From Rhizobium rhizogenes (lineage in GTDB: Bacteria; Pseudomonadota; Alphaproteobacteria; Rhizobiales; Rhizobiaceae): a stretch of DNA of 64,000 nt. Below are positions 9,240 through 19,060 of the stretch, one piece after another. Made by a program: the position numbers and the translations under genes. Under the pieces are notes generated by a model. It ran no database searches. It was given only the letters and a program-made list of their open reading frames with translations, and was not told where the DNA came from. Position 1 is the stretch's first letter; each line of letters opens with the position of its first letter. The stretch covers positions 930,001 through 994,000 of the forward strand of contig NZ_CP019701.2 of NCBI RefSeq assembly GCF_002005205.3. The letters are read 5' to 3'.

Positions 9240-9842
9240 ATGAGCGAAGCTCTCAACGATCTTGCTGCTTACGTTAAGGAAGCGCGCGGTTCCCTCTTGG
9301 TGTCGGCTGACATCGCCTATGGCGAGCTGACGCTGAACACGACGCCTGAAAGCGTTATCGCGCTTTTGACCTTCCTGCGTGACGACGTGCAGTGCGGTTT
9401 CGTCAACATCATCGATATCTGCGGTGTCGACTGGCCGCAGCGCGAAAAGCGTTTCGATGTCGTTTATCACCTGCTGTCACCGCGCCAGAATTTGCGCGTG
9501 CGCGTCAAGCTGCAGGTGGCGGAAGACGAGGGCGTACCGTCTTCGACCTCCGTTTATATGGGTGCCGAATGGTTCGAGCGCGAAGCCTGGGACATGTATG
9601 GCATTCCGTTCGAAGGCCATAAGGATCTTCGCCGTATCCTCACCGACTACGGTTTCGAAGGCCACCCGCTGCGCAAGGATTTTCCGGTTACCGGCTTTGT
9701 GGAAGTGCGTTACGATGACGTTCTGAAACGGGTTCTTTATGAACCGGTCGAACTGAAGCAGGAATTCCGCAACTTCGATTTCCTCTCCCCCTGGGAAGGA
9801 ACCGAATATGTTCTCCCGGGCGACGAAAAGGCCAAGCAATGA
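9240..9842 (+). CDS. nuoC: NADH-quinone oxidoreductase subunit C
   Basis: A 200-residue, 30-kDa-type subunit of the complex I connecting module. The family signature is seen in [22 protein letters not shown] followed by [14 protein letters not shown] (split here as two motifs, WDMYGI and GHPLRKDFP). It is separate from nuoD, unlike the fused nuoCD of enterobacteria. Its stop overlaps the next gene's start (ATGA at 9839), an unusual neighbour in this operon. Confidence 0.97.
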   Translation: MSEALNDLAAYVKEARGSLLVSADIAYGELTLNTTPESVIALLTFLRDDVQCGFVNIIDICGVDWPQREKRFDVVYHLLSPRQNLRVRVKLQVAEDEGVPSSTSVYMGAEWFEREAWDMYGIPFEGHKDLRRILTDYGFEGHPLRKDFPVTGFVEVRYDDVLKRVLYEPVELKQEFRNFDFLSPWEGTEYVLPGDEKAKQ

Positions 9843-10267
9843 GCCAAGCCCCCGCGACAGAGCAGGCACAATGTCTTTGCGGCGCCGTCGGCCTCAAGGC
9901 CGTCATCGGTGCCCGCGAATTCGGCGCTTGCCATTGCTCCATGTGCCGCCGCTGGTCCGGCGGTGCGTTTCTGGCTGTCGAATGCGCTGATATCTCCGTC
10001 GAAAACGAAGAGAACCTCGGCGTCTATTCCTCGTCGGAATGGGGTGAGCGCTGCTTCTGCAAGAATTGCGGCAGCACGCTGATGTGGCGCTCGAAGGACG
10101 GCAAGCATTTCGCCGTTTCGCTGCAGGCGTTCGACAACCCTTCCAGCTTCACGTTCGCGTCGCAGATTTTCACGGATGAGAAGCCTTCGAGCTATTCCTT
10201 CGCAGAAACCACACAGAACATGACCGGCCCCGAATTCATCGCCATGATCACCTCGGCGGAGCACTAG
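9839..10267 (+). CDS. GFA-family zinc-binding protein inside the nuo operon
   Basis: A 142-residue protein of the glutathione-dependent formaldehyde-activating (GFA/CENP-V) family. The zinc ligands are in order: CLCG near residue 12, CHCSMCRR near residue 32, then CFCKNCGS near residue 71. The family contains a few enzymes acting on glutathione adducts, but most members have unknown substrates, so function is open. It overlaps nuoC by 4 nt and ends 1 nt before nuoD, so it must be co-transcribed and probably translationally coupled. It is not a complex I subunit by sequence. Confidence 0.88.
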   Translation: MSQAPATEQAQCLCGAVGLKAVIGAREFGACHCSMCRRWSGGAFLAVECADISVENEENLGVYSSSEWGERCFCKNCGSTLMWRSKDGKHFAVSLQAFDNPSSFTFASQIFTDEKPSSYSFAETTQNMTGPEFIAMITSAEH

Positions 10268-10268
10268 A

Positions 10269-11459
10269 ATGACTGAGCATAACGTCCGCAATTTCACGAT
10301 CAACTTCGGTCCGGAACATCCGTCCGCGCACGGCGTGCTGCGTCTGGTTCTGGAACTGGACGGCGAAATCGTCGAACGCGTCGATCCGCATATCGGTCTC
10401 CTGCATCGCGGCACCGAAAAGCTGATCGAGACCAAGACCTATCTGCAGGCCGTTCCCTATTTCGATCGTCTCGACTATGTCGCGCCGATGAACCAGGAAC
10501 ACGCTTTCGCGCTCGCCGTTGAAAAGCTGCTGGGCCTCGAAATCCCGATGCGCGGCCAGCTGATCCGCGTTCTCTATTCGGAAATCGGCCGCATCCTGTC
10601 GCACATCATGAACGTGACGACGCAGGCCATGGACGTCGGCGCCATGACGCCGCCGGTCTGGGGCTTCGAAGAGCGCGAAAAGCTGATGGTGTTCTATGAG
10701 CGCGCCTGCGGCGCCCGCATGCACTCGGCTTACGTTCGTCCAGGCGGCGTGCATCAGGACCTGCCGCCGGAACTGGTCGACGATATCGGCAAGTGGTGCG
10801 ACCCGTTCCTGACCGTTCTCGACAATATCGAGGGCCTGCTGACCGACAACCGCATCTACAAGCAGCGTAACGTCGATATCGGCGTCGTCTCGCTTGAAGA
10901 CGCCTTCGCCTGGGGTTTCACGGGCGTGATGGTGCGTGGTTCGGGCGCTGCCTGGGATTTGCGCCGCGCGCAGCCCTATGAGTGCTATTCCGATCTCGAA
11001 TTCGACATTCCCGTCGGCAAGAACGGCGACTGCTATGATCGTTACCTGATCCGCATGCAGGAAATGCGCGAATCCGTGAAGATCATGAAACAGTGCGTCG
11101 ACCTTCTCTCCGGCAAGCATCGCATCGGCCCGGTCTCCTCGCTTGACGGCAAGGTGGTTCCACCCAAGCGCGGCGAGATGAAGCGTTCGATGGAAGCTTT
11201 GATCCACCACTTCAAGCTTTACACCGAAGGTTACCACGTTCCGGCCGGCGAAGTTTACGCCGCCGTCGAAGCGCCGAAGGGCGAGTTCGGCGTTTACGTG
11301 GTCGCTGATGGTTCCAACAAGCCCTATCGCTGCAAGATCCGCGCGCCGGGCTACGCACATCTGCAGGCCATGGATTTCCTGTGCAAGGGCCATCAGCTTG
11401 CTGACGTTACAGCCGTGCTCGGCTCCCTCGACATCGTGTTCGGGGAGGTCGACCGCTGA
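10269..11459 (+). CDS. nuoD: NADH-quinone oxidoreductase subunit D
   Basis: A 396-residue, 49-kDa-type subunit that with NuoB forms the quinone-reduction site. The start ([19 protein letters not shown]) and the motif [14 protein letters not shown] are intact, including the HPSAHG histidines that line the quinone pocket. The end shows [10 protein letters not shown], the normal family C-terminus. Its stop overlaps the next ATG (TGATG at 11457). Confidence 0.98.
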   Translation: MTEHNVRNFTINFGPEHPSAHGVLRLVLELDGEIVERVDPHIGLLHRGTEKLIETKTYLQAVPYFDRLDYVAPMNQEHAFALAVEKLLGLEIPMRGQLIRVLYSEIGRILSHIMNVTTQAMDVGAMTPPVWGFEEREKLMVFYERACGARMHSAYVRPGGVHQDLPPELVDDIGKWCDPFLTVLDNIEGLLTDNRIYKQRNVDIGVVSLEDAFAWGFTGVMVRGSGAAWDLRRAQPYECYSDLEFDIPVGKNGDCYDRYLIRMQEMRESVKIMKQCVDLLSGKHRIGPVSSLDGKVVPPKRGEMKRSMEALIHHFKLYTEGYHVPAGEVYAAVEAPKGEFGVYVVADGSNKPYRCKIRAPGYAHLQAMDFLCKGHQLADVTAVLGSLDIVFGEVDR

Positions 11460-11719
11460 TGCGTCTGCCGCTGGCCATACCGGCTTTTCTCGCAGCGATG
11501 TCTGCTCCCGCTCTCGCCCAGACGGCGACGGGCGAGGGTGGCGTATCGCTGTCGAGCGGCGGCTCTTCGACCATCAAGCAGCTTCTGTCGTCGGGATACG
11601 AGATCAAGGCCTCGGTTCCCAATGGCAGCAAGTTCATCGTGTTCATGCAGAAAGACAAGGCGGCTTACGCCTGCGAATTCGTCACGGTGGCGAGATCGCG
11701 TTGTGAGACGTTAAACTGA
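11459..11719 (+). CDS. Small exported protein of unknown function within the nuo operon
   Basis: I do not recognise this 86-residue protein. Residues 1-20 form a clear signal peptide ending ALA before Gln21. The mature part of about 66 residues contains STIKQLLSSGYEIKASVP and CEFVTVARSRCETLN, with two cysteines near the C-terminus that could form a disulfide in the periplasm. It overlaps the nuoD stop by one base and lies 16 bp before nuoE, so it is a true member of the operon. Its location suggests a link to complex I assembly or simply hitch-hiking; neither can be shown here. Confidence 0.82.
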   Translation: MRLPLAIPAFLAAMSAPALAQTATGEGGVSLSSGGSSTIKQLLSSGYEIKASVPNGSKFIVFMQKDKAAYACEFVTVARSRCETLN

Positions 11720-11735
11720 AAAGGCGTGAGGAAGT

Positions 11736-12833
11736 ATGTCCGTTCGTCGACTAGCCGAAGATCAGTTCCAGCCCGTGGCATTTGCCTTCAATGCGGAAAA
11801 CACCGCATGGGCGGAAAAGACGATCAAGAAATATCCCGAGGGACGCCAGCAATCGGCGGTTATCCCGCTGCTCATGCGTGCGCAGGAGCAGGACGGCTGG
11901 GTTACCCGCGCCGCCATCGAAAAGATCGCCGACATGCTGGATATGGCCTATATCCGCGTCATGGAAGTGGCGACCTTCTATACCCAGTTCCAGCTGAAGC
12001 CGGTCGGCACGCGCGCCCACGTTCAGGTGTGCGGCACCACGCCCTGTATGCTCCGCGGTTCCGAAGCGCTGATGGATGTCTGCCGCAAGAAGATCCACCA
12101 CGATCCGCTGCACACCAATGAGAGCGGCACGCTGTCCTGGGAAGAAGTGGAATGTCAGGGCGCCTGCGTCAACGCGCCGATGGTCATCATCTTCAAGGAT
12201 GCCTATGAGGATTTGACGCCCGAGCGTCTGGAAGAGATCATCGACACGTTCGAGGCAGGCAAGGGCGACACCGTCAAGACCGGCCCGCAGATCGACCGTC
12301 ACCAGTCGGTCCCGGTCGGTGGCCTGACGACGCTGACGGAAGAGATCAAGCCGGATCGTTCCAATCTCGACAAACCGGCCGAAGCGCCTGCGGACGCCGC
12401 ACCGGTTCCGCCGTCCAACGCTGCCAAGCCGAAGACGGACGCCCCGGAAACCGATCCGAAGCTGAAGACGCCTGCGACCGCGCCGAAGGCTGCCGAAGCG
12501 AATGTGAAGACCGCCGAAAAGGAAGCTGCTGGATCTGCGAAGCCGTCGCTCGATTCCAAGGATCGTCCGGCCGGCATCGAAAAGCCCGCAACGCCCGACG
12601 ACCTGAAGCTCATTTCCGGCGTTGGTCCGAAGATCGAAGGCACGCTGCACGAACTCGGCATCTTCACCTTTGCGCAGGTCGCCGGCTGGAAAAAAGCCGA
12701 ATGCGACTGGGTCGATGGTTATCTGAATTTCAAGGGCCGCATTGAACGCGATGAGTGGATCAAGCAGGCCGAGGCGCTCGCCAAGGGTGGCGAAGCCGAG
12801 TATATCAGGGTCTTCGGCAAGAAGCCGCGGTAA
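11736..12833 (+). CDS. nuoE: NADH-quinone oxidoreductase subunit E with long C-terminal extension
   Basis: A 365-residue protein, about twice the usual 160-170 residues. Residues 1-190 are the 24-kDa thioredoxin-like domain with the [2Fe-2S] N1a ligands CGTTPC (about residue 98) and CQGAC (about residue 140). Residues about 190-290 are an Ala/Pro/Lys-rich low-complexity linker. The last 80 residues (from DDLKLISGVGPKIEGTL) look like a helix-hairpin-helix domain of the kind that often contacts nucleic acid or protein. The ribosome site is GTGAGGA. Domain 1 is certain; the role of the extension is unknown. Confidence 0.96.
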   Translation: MSVRRLAEDQFQPVAFAFNAENTAWAEKTIKKYPEGRQQSAVIPLLMRAQEQDGWVTRAAIEKIADMLDMAYIRVMEVATFYTQFQLKPVGTRAHVQVCGTTPCMLRGSEALMDVCRKKIHHDPLHTNESGTLSWEEVECQGACVNAPMVIIFKDAYEDLTPERLEEIIDTFEAGKGDTVKTGPQIDRHQSVPVGGLTTLTEEIKPDRSNLDKPAEAPADAAPVPPSNAAKPKTDAPETDPKLKTPATAPKAAEANVKTAEKEAAGSAKPSLDSKDRPAGIEKPATPDDLKLISGVGPKIEGTLHELGIFTFAQVAGWKKAECDWVDGYLNFKGRIERDEWIKQAEALAKGGEAEYIRVFGKKPR

Positions 12834-12843
12834 GAGGTGAAGC

Positions 12844-14148
12844 ATGTTAAAAGATCAGGATCGCATCTTTACCAATCTCTACGGCCTCAAGGACAAGTCC
12901 CTGAAGGGCGTGAGAGCGCGCGGCCATTGGGACGGTACCAAGCAGATCATCGAAAAGGGCCGTGACTGGATCATCAACGAGATGAAGGCTTCCGGCCTTC
13001 GCGGTCGCGGCGGCGCTGGCTTCCCGACGGGTCTCAAATGGTCCTTCATGCCGAAGGAAAATGACGGCCGTCCGCATTATCTCGTCGTTAACGCCGACGA
13101 ATCCGAGCCCGGCACCTGCAAGGACCGCGAAATCCTGCGCAACGATCCGCATACGTTGATCGAAGGCTGCGTGATCGCCGGTTTCGCGATGGGCGCGCAT
13201 ACCGCCTATATCTACGTGCGCGGCGAATATATGCGTGAGCGTGAAGCGCTTCAGGCGGCCATCGACGAATGTTACGATGCCGGCCTGCTTGGCAAGAACA
13301 ACAAGAACGGCTGGGATTTCGACATCTACGTCCATCACGGCGCGGGTGCCTATATCTGCGGCGAAGAGACGGCTCTGCTCGAAAGCCTTGAAGGCAAGAA
13401 GGGCCAGCCGCGCCTCAAGCCGCCGTTCCCGGCCAATATGGGTCTTTACGGCTGCCCGACGACCGTCAACAACGTTGAATCCATCGCCGTTGCGCCGACC
13501 ATTCTGCGTCGCGGTGCGGCCTGGTTCTCGTCGATCGGCCGTCCGAACAATGTCGGCACCAAGCTGTTCATGGTGTCAGGCCATGTCGAGCGTCCCTGCA
13601 CCTTCGAAGACGCGCTGGGCCTGTCCTTCCGCGAGCTGATCGAACACCATTGCGGTGGCATTCGCGGCGGCTGGGACAATCTGCTCGGCGTCATCCCCGG
13701 CGGCGCATCCTGCCCCATCGTTCGCGGTGAGGACATGAAGGACGCCATCATGGATTTCGATGGCATGCGCGAAGTGAAATCCTCCTTTGGCACTGGCGGC
13801 ATGATCGTCATGGACAAGTCCACCGACGTCATCAAGGCGATTGCCCGCATTGCGGCCTTCTTCAAGCATGAAAGCTGCGGCCAGTGCACGCCGTGCCGCG
13901 AAGGCACCGGCTGGATGTGGCGCGTGCTGGAGCGCATGGTCAAGGGCAACGCCCAGAAGCGCGAAATCGACATGCTGTTTGAAGTGACGAAGCAGATCGA
14001 AGGCCACACCATCTGTGCGCTCGGCGACGCCGCGGCATGGCCGGTGCAGGCGCTGATCCGCAATTTCCGTCCGGAAATCGAAAAACGTATCGACCAATAT
14101 ACCTACAGGGCCATGGATGATGGCGCTGTTCTGGAAGCCGCTGAATAA
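12844..14148 (+). CDS. nuoF: NADH-quinone oxidoreductase subunit F
   Basis: A 434-residue, 51-kDa-type subunit that oxidises NADH. The NADH-binding motif [16 protein letters not shown] and the FMN-binding segment [16 protein letters not shown] are intact. Cluster N3 ligands are [10 protein letters not shown] near residue 345 plus the later Cys of HTICALGD. It starts 10 bp after nuoE with an AGAGGTGA site. A 148-bp gap with a small palindrome (14169-14183) follows before nuoG. Confidence 0.98.
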   Translation: MLKDQDRIFTNLYGLKDKSLKGVRARGHWDGTKQIIEKGRDWIINEMKASGLRGRGGAGFPTGLKWSFMPKENDGRPHYLVVNADESEPGTCKDREILRNDPHTLIEGCVIAGFAMGAHTAYIYVRGEYMREREALQAAIDECYDAGLLGKNNKNGWDFDIYVHHGAGAYICGEETALLESLEGKKGQPRLKPPFPANMGLYGCPTTVNNVESIAVAPTILRRGAAWFSSIGRPNNVGTKLFMVSGHVERPCTFEDALGLSFRELIEHHCGGIRGGWDNLLGVIPGGASCPIVRGEDMKDAIMDFDGMREVKSSFGTGGMIVMDKSTDVIKAIARIAAFFKHESCGQCTPCREGTGWMWRVLERMVKGNAQKREIDMLFEVTKQIEGHTICALGDAAAWPVQALIRNFRPEIEKRIDQYTYRAMDDGAVLEAAE

Positions 14149-14296
14149 GCATTAAGGCTTCAGGCGGAGCCGGAATTTCCGGCCTCGCGACACCATGAAG
14201 CGTCTGGCAGACGATATCAGTGCCGGGCGCGATTAAGGATTTGTTGCGGACCGTGTGAGACATGGGACGAACAGGCAACAGGACGTAAGTAGAACC

Positions 14297-16378
14297 ATGG
14301 CAAAGCTCAAGGTTGACGGTAAAGAGATCGAGGTTCCGGATCATTTCACGCTGTTGCAGGCGTGCGAAGAGGCGGGTGCTGAAGTTCCGCGCTTTTGTTT
14401 TCATGAGCGCTTGTCGGTCGCGGGTAACTGCCGCATGTGTCTCATCGAGGTGAAGGGCGGACCGCCCAAGCCAGCCGCCTCCTGCGCCATGGGCGTGCGC
14501 GATGTTCGCGGCGGCCCGAACGGCGAATTGCCTGAAGTTTTCACCAATACGCCGATGGTCAAGAAGGCCCGCGAAGGCGTGATGGAATTCCTGCTCATCA
14601 ACCATCCGCTGGATTGCCCGATCTGCGACCAGGGCGGCGAATGCGACCTGCAGGACCAGGCCATGGCCTTCGGTATCGCCGGTTCGCGTTACGCGGAAAA
14701 CAAGCGCGCGGTTGAAGACAAATATATCGGCCCGCTCGTCAAGACGGTCATGAACCGTTGCATCCACTGCACGCGCTGCGTCCGTTTCACCACGGAAGTG
14801 GCCGGCATTGCCGAACTTGGCCTTATCGGCCGCGGCGAAGATGCCGAAATCACCACCTATCTCGAGCAGGCGATGACCTCGGAGCTGCAGGGCAACGTTG
14901 TCGACCTCTGCCCGGTCGGCGCGCTTACCTCGAAGCCCTTCGCCTTCACCGCCCGTCCGTGGGAACTGAACAAGACCGAAACCATCGACGTGATGGACGC
15001 GCTCGGTTCGGCCATCCGCGTCGATACCCGCGGCCGCGAAGTCATGCGCGTCATGCCGCGTGTCAACGAGGCGATCAACGAAGAGTGGATTTCCGACAAG
15101 AGCCGCTTCATCTGGGACGGCCTGAAGACGCAGCGCCTCGACCGGCCTTATGTGCGCAAGGATGGCCGTCTGCAGCCCGCCACCTGGGGCGAAGCCTTCG
15201 GTGCGATCAAGCAGGCTGTTGCCGCAACATCCGGCAACAAGATCGGTGCGATCGCCGGCGATCTGTCTTCCGTTGAAGAAATGTTCGCGCTGAAGTCGCT
15301 TCTTGCCTCGCTCGGCTCGGCCAATGTCGATTGCCGTCAGGATGGCGCAGCGCTTGACCCGTCTCTGGGTCGCGCCAGCTACATCTTCAATTCCACCATT
15401 GAAGGCATCGAGCAGGCGGACGCATTGCTGATCGTTGGCGCGAACCCGCGTTTCGAAGCGGCCGTGCTCAACGCCCGCATCCGCAAGCGCTGGCGTCGTG
15501 GCGGTTTCCCGATCGGCGTGATCGGCGAAGCGGGTGAACTGCGCTACAATTACGAATATCTCGGCTCGGGTGCTGAAACGCTCTCCGATCTGGCCAACGG
15601 CTCGCACAGCTTCGTTGACAAGCTGAAGTCCGCCAAGAACCCGCTGATCATCATCGGTCAGGGCGCTCTTGCCCGCGCCGATGGTGCCGCCGTGCTCGCT
15701 GCTGCTGCAAAGCTTGCCGTTTCGGTTGGCGCTGTCAGCGAAGAGTGGAACGGCTTCTCGGTTCTGCACACTGCCGCTGCCCGCGTTGGCGGTCTCGATA
15801 TCGGCTTCGTACCGGGCGAGGGCGGTGTTGCTGCAGCCGACATGGTCGCCTCCATGGATGTTCTGTTCCTGCTCGGCGCCGATGAACTCGATCTGTCGAA
15901 CAAGGGCGCCAAGTTCACCGTTTATATCGGCAGCCATGGCGATCAGGGCGCGATGAACGCCGACGTCATCCTTCCGGGCGCGGCCTATACCGAAAAATCC
16001 GGTATCTGGGTCAACACCGAAGGCCGCGTGCAAGTGGGCAACCGCGCCGGTTTCGCACCGGGCGAAGCTCGCGAAGACTGGGCGATCCTGCGCGCGCTAT
16101 CCGACGTTCTCGGCAAGAAGCTGCCGTTCGATTCGCTGTCGGCCCTGCGTGGCCAGCTCTTCGTCGCGCATCCGCATCTGGCGGAAACCGACGAGATCGT
16201 CGCCGGCAACGGCAAGGATATCGAGGCTTTGGCCGGCAAGGCCGGCTCGCTCAACAAGTCGGCGTTTGCCTCGCCGGTAAAAGACTTTTATTTGACGAAC
16301 CCGATTGCGCGCGCCTCCGCCGTCATGGCCGAGTGTTCCGCATTGGCCCGCAACAATTTCAAGGCTGCGGCAGAGTAA
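14297..16378 (+). CDS. nuoG: NADH-quinone oxidoreductase subunit G
   Basis: A 693-residue, 75-kDa-type subunit carrying several iron-sulfur clusters. The order is a ferredoxin-like [2Fe-2S] domain (CFHERLSVAGNCRMC), the HPLDCPICDQGGECDLQD region, a 4Fe-4S site CIHCTRCVRF, and a molybdopterin-oxidoreductase-like domain without cofactor residues. The ATG at 14297 was chosen because MAKLKVDGKEIEVP starts the ferredoxin fold; the open frame upstream to 14255 has no family likeness. An AGTAGAA ribosome site precedes it. Confidence 0.97.
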   Translation: MAKLKVDGKEIEVPDHFTLLQACEEAGAEVPRFCFHERLSVAGNCRMCLIEVKGGPPKPAASCAMGVRDVRGGPNGELPEVFTNTPMVKKAREGVMEFLLINHPLDCPICDQGGECDLQDQAMAFGIAGSRYAENKRAVEDKYIGPLVKTVMNRCIHCTRCVRFTTEVAGIAELGLIGRGEDAEITTYLEQAMTSELQGNVVDLCPVGALTSKPFAFTARPWELNKTETIDVMDALGSAIRVDTRGREVMRVMPRVNEAINEEWISDKSRFIWDGLKTQRLDRPYVRKDGRLQPATWGEAFGAIKQAVAATSGNKIGAIAGDLSSVEEMFALKSLLASLGSANVDCRQDGAALDPSLGRASYIFNSTIEGIEQADALLIVGANPRFEAAVLNARIRKRWRRGGFPIGVIGEAGELRYNYEYLGSGAETLSDLANGSHSFVDKLKSAKNPLIIIGQGALARADGAAVLAAAAKLAVSVGAVSEEWNGFSVLHTAAARVGGLDIGFVPGEGGVAAADMVASMDVLFLLGADELDLSNKGAKFTVYIGSHGDQGAMNADVILPGAAYTEKSGIWVNTEGRVQVGNRAGFAPGEAREDWAILRALSDVLGKKLPFDSLSALRGQLFVAHPHLAETDEIVAGNGKDIEALAGKAGSLNKSAFASPVKDFYLTNPIARASAVMAECSALARNNFKAAAE

Positions 16379-16390
16379 GGGTAGGGGATT

Positions 16391-17437
16391 ATGGAATCGT
16401 TTTTCTGGAGCTACGTCTGGCCCGCGCTGATCATGGTCGGCCAGTCCCTGCTGCTTCTCGTTTGCCTTCTGGTGGCCATCGCCTTCCTGCTGCTTGCCGA
16501 CCGCAAGGTCTGGGCGGCCGTGCAGCTGCGCCGTGGTCCGAACGTTGTTGGTCCCTTCGGTCTCTTCCAGTCCTTCGCCGACCTCTTGAAGTTCATCCTG
16601 AAGGAGCCCGTCATTCCGGCCGGCGCCAACAAGGCCGTCTTCCTTCTGGCGCCGCTGGTCGCCGTGACACTGGCGCTCGCCACTTACGCGGTCATTCCCT
16701 TCAATGAAGGCTGGGTGGTCGCCAACATCAATGTCGGCATTCTCTACATCTTCGCGATTTCCTCGCTTGAAGTGTACGGCATCATCATGGGCGGCTGGGC
16801 TTCGAACTCGAAGTACCCGTTCCTCGGCGCGCTGCGTTCCGCCGCGCAGATGGTGTCCTACGAAGTGTCGATCGGTCTCGTCATCGTCACCGTTCTGCTC
16901 TGCGTCGGCTCGCTTAACCTGACGGATATCGTGCTTGCCCAGAAGACCGGTCTCGGCACCATGCTCGGCCTGCCGGCCTCGTTCCTCGACTGGCACTGGC
17001 TGTCGCTGTTCCCGATGTTCATCGTGTTCTTCATTTCGGGCCTTGCCGAAACCAACCGTCCGCCCTTCGATCTTCCGGAAGCGGAATCGGAACTGGTCGC
17101 CGGTCACATGGTCGAATACGGTTCCACGCCTTACATGATGTTCATGCTCGGCGAATATGCTGCGATCGTGCTGATCTGCTGCCTGACGACGATCCTGTTC
17201 ATGGGCGGCTGGTTGCCGATCGTGGATGTGTGGTTCCTCAACTGGGTTCCGGGCATCGTCTGGTTCGCGCTGAAGGGCTGCATGGTCTTCTTCATGATCG
17301 CGCTCACCAAGGCTTTCGTTCCGCGTTACCGTTATGACCAGCTCATGCGTCTTGGCTGGAAGGTGTTCCTGCCGCTGTCGCTCGCCATGGTCGTTATTGT
17401 TGCATTCGTATTGAAGCTGACGGGGTGGGCTGGTTGA
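16391..17437 (+). CDS. nuoH: NADH-quinone oxidoreductase subunit H
   Basis: A 348-residue membrane subunit with about eight hydrophobic spans that joins the peripheral arm to the membrane arm and forms the quinone tunnel. The signatures [21 protein letters not shown] (read as RGPNVVG and FGLFQSFAD) and [19 protein letters not shown] (read as NRPPFD and EAESELV) are both intact. The ribosome site is GGGTAGGGG. Confidence 0.98.
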   Translation: MESFFWSYVWPALIMVGQSLLLLVCLLVAIAFLLLADRKVWAAVQLRRGPNVVGPFGLFQSFADLLKFILKEPVIPAGANKAVFLLAPLVAVTLALATYAVIPFNEGWVVANINVGILYIFAISSLEVYGIIMGGWASNSKYPFLGALRSAAQMVSYEVSIGLVIVTVLLCVGSLNLTDIVLAQKTGLGTMLGLPASFLDWHWLSLFPMFIVFFISGLAETNRPPFDLPEAESELVAGHMVEYGSTPYMMFMLGEYAAIVLICCLTTILFMGGWLPIVDVWFLNWVPGIVWFALKGCMVFFMIALTKAFVPRYRYDQLMRLGWKVFLPLSLAMVVIVAFVLKLTGWAG

Positions 17438-17473
17438 TGTCCGAACTCCTCGCTCAAAGATCTGGAGACTGAG

Positions 17474-17965
17474 ATGGCAAGCCTCTCCCAAGCCGTCAAT
17501 TCGCTGTTCCTCAAGGAGTTCGTCGGCGCGATCCTGCTGACGATGCGCCACTTCTTCAAACAGAAGGCAACGGTGAACTATCCTTTCGAAAAGGGCCCGG
17601 TCTCTCCGCGTTTCCGTGGTGAACATGCGCTGCGCCGTTATCCGAATGGTGAAGAACGCTGCATCGCCTGCAAGCTGTGTGAAGCGATCTGTCCCGCTCA
17701 GGCGATCACCATCGAAGCCGGCCCGCGCCGCAATGACGGCACCCGCCGCACGGTGCGTTACGATATCGACATGGTGAAGTGCATCTATTGCGGCTTCTGC
17801 CAGGAAGCCTGCCCGGTGGATGCCATCGTTGAAGGCCCGAATTTCGAATTCGCGACGGAGACCCGCGAGGAGCTTTATTTCGACAAGCAGAAGCTTCTCG
17901 ACAATGGCGACCGCTGGGAGCGTGAAATCGCACGCAACCTCGCACTGGATGCGCCTTACCGTTAA
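17474..17965 (+). CDS. nuoI: NADH-quinone oxidoreductase subunit I
   Basis: A 163-residue ferredoxin-type subunit holding two [4Fe-4S] clusters (N6a and N6b). Both ligand sets are complete: [12 protein letters not shown] near residue 60 and [12 protein letters not shown] near residue 99. The N-terminal amphipathic stretch that lies on the membrane arm is present. A GGAGACTGAG site precedes the ATG. A 136-bp gap follows, without a recognisable gene. Confidence 0.98.
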   Translation: MASLSQAVNSLFLKEFVGAILLTMRHFFKQKATVNYPFEKGPVSPRFRGEHALRRYPNGEERCIACKLCEAICPAQAITIEAGPRRNDGTRRTVRYDIDMVKCIYCGFCQEACPVDAIVEGPNFEFATETREELYFDKQKLLDNGDRWEREIARNLALDAPYR

Positions 17966-18101
17966 GGTGCAACCGTCTTTCCGGGGGCGACCCCGGAGAG
18001 CGATGAAAAGTAAAATGCCTGCGCGGTTTTCGCCGGCGGGGACGAAACGGGTGAGGGGCCTTCGAGCCATCTTTGCCCGATGAGGACAAGAAGGCACCAA
18101 G

Positions 18102-18716
18102 ATGGGTCTGCACGCTGTATTCTTTTATATATTCGCTTTCGTCGCCGTGGCGTCTGCGTTCATGGTCATCGCATCGAAGAACCCTGTTCATTCGGTGCTG
18201 TTTCTGATCTTGACCTTCTTCAACGCAGCCGCGCTGTTCCTGCTGACGGGCGCCGAGTTCCTCGGCATGATCCTGCTGGTGGTTTATGTCGGCGCGGTGG
18301 CGGTGCTCTTCCTCTTCGTCGTCATGATGCTGGATGTGGATTTCGCCGAGCTTCGCTCGGGCGTGCTGCAATATGCGCCTGTCGGAGCGCTGATCGGTGT
18401 CATCCTGGCGGCCGAGCTGATCGTTGTGGTCGGCGGCAGCATGCTGAACCCGATTGCGGCCAAGTCCATCACCATGCCGATCCCGCCTGTCACCGAACGC
18501 ACCAATACGGCCGCGCTCGGCGACGTGCTCTATACCAATTACGTCTACTTCTTCCAGCTCGCCGGTCTCGTGCTGCTGGTGGCCATGATCGGCGCCATCG
18601 TGCTGACGCTGCGTCATCGCACCGACATCAAGCGGCAGGATATCTCCACGCAGGTCGGCCGCGACCCGAAGACCGCCGTCACCACGGTCAAGGTCAAGCC
18701 GGGCCAGGGCATCTGA
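18102..18716 (+). CDS. nuoJ: NADH-quinone oxidoreductase subunit J
   Basis: A 204-residue membrane-arm subunit with five hydrophobic segments. The conserved third helix reads [21 protein letters not shown], with the pi-bulge glycine region intact (VYVGAVAV). The hydrophilic tail after residue 175 ([16 protein letters not shown]) is typical of alphaproteobacteria. Confidence 0.97.
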   Translation: MGLHAVFFYIFAFVAVASAFMVIASKNPVHSVLFLILTFFNAAALFLLTGAEFLGMILLVVYVGAVAVLFLFVVMMLDVDFAELRSGVLQYAPVGALIGVILAAELIVVVGGSMLNPIAAKSITMPIPPVTERTNTAALGDVLYTNYVYFFQLAGLVLLVAMIGAIVLTLRHRTDIKRQDISTQVGRDPKTAVTTVKVKPGQGI

Positions 18717-18744
18717 GGCGCGAACGGATCCAAGGAAACAGAAC

Positions 18745-19053
18745 ATGGAAATCGGTCTTTCCCACTACCTGACGGTCAGCGCCATCCTCTTCACGATCGG
18801 CGTCTTCGGCATCTTCCTCAACCGGAAGAACGTCATCGTCATCCTGATGTCGATCGAACTCATCCTGCTTGCGGTCAATATCAACATGGTGGCCTTCTCG
18901 GCCTTCCTGAACGATATTGTCGGCCAGGTCTTCGCTTTGTTCATTCTGACCGTCGCAGCCGCCGAAGCGGCCATCGGTCTTGCAATACTCGTTGTCTTCT
19001 ACCGCAACCGCGGATCGATCGCCGTCGAAGACGTCAATATGATGAAGGGCTGA
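18745..19053 (+). CDS. nuoK: NADH-quinone oxidoreductase subunit K
   Basis: A 102-residue protein with three membrane helices. It retains the two conserved membrane glutamates, in [10 protein letters not shown] and [11 protein letters not shown], that take part in proton transfer. It starts 28 bp after nuoJ behind AAGGAAACAG. Confidence 0.98.
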   Translation: MEIGLSHYLTVSAILFTIGVFGIFLNRKNVIVILMSIELILLAVNINMVAFSAFLNDIVGQVFALFILTVAAAEAAIGLAILVVFYRNRGSIAVEDVNMMKG

Positions 19054-19060
19054 TAAGGCT

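Noticed and set aside
14169..14183. Palindrome between nuoF and nuoG as a terminator
   Set aside because: No T run follows, and the operon continues, so it is at most a minor mRNA structure.
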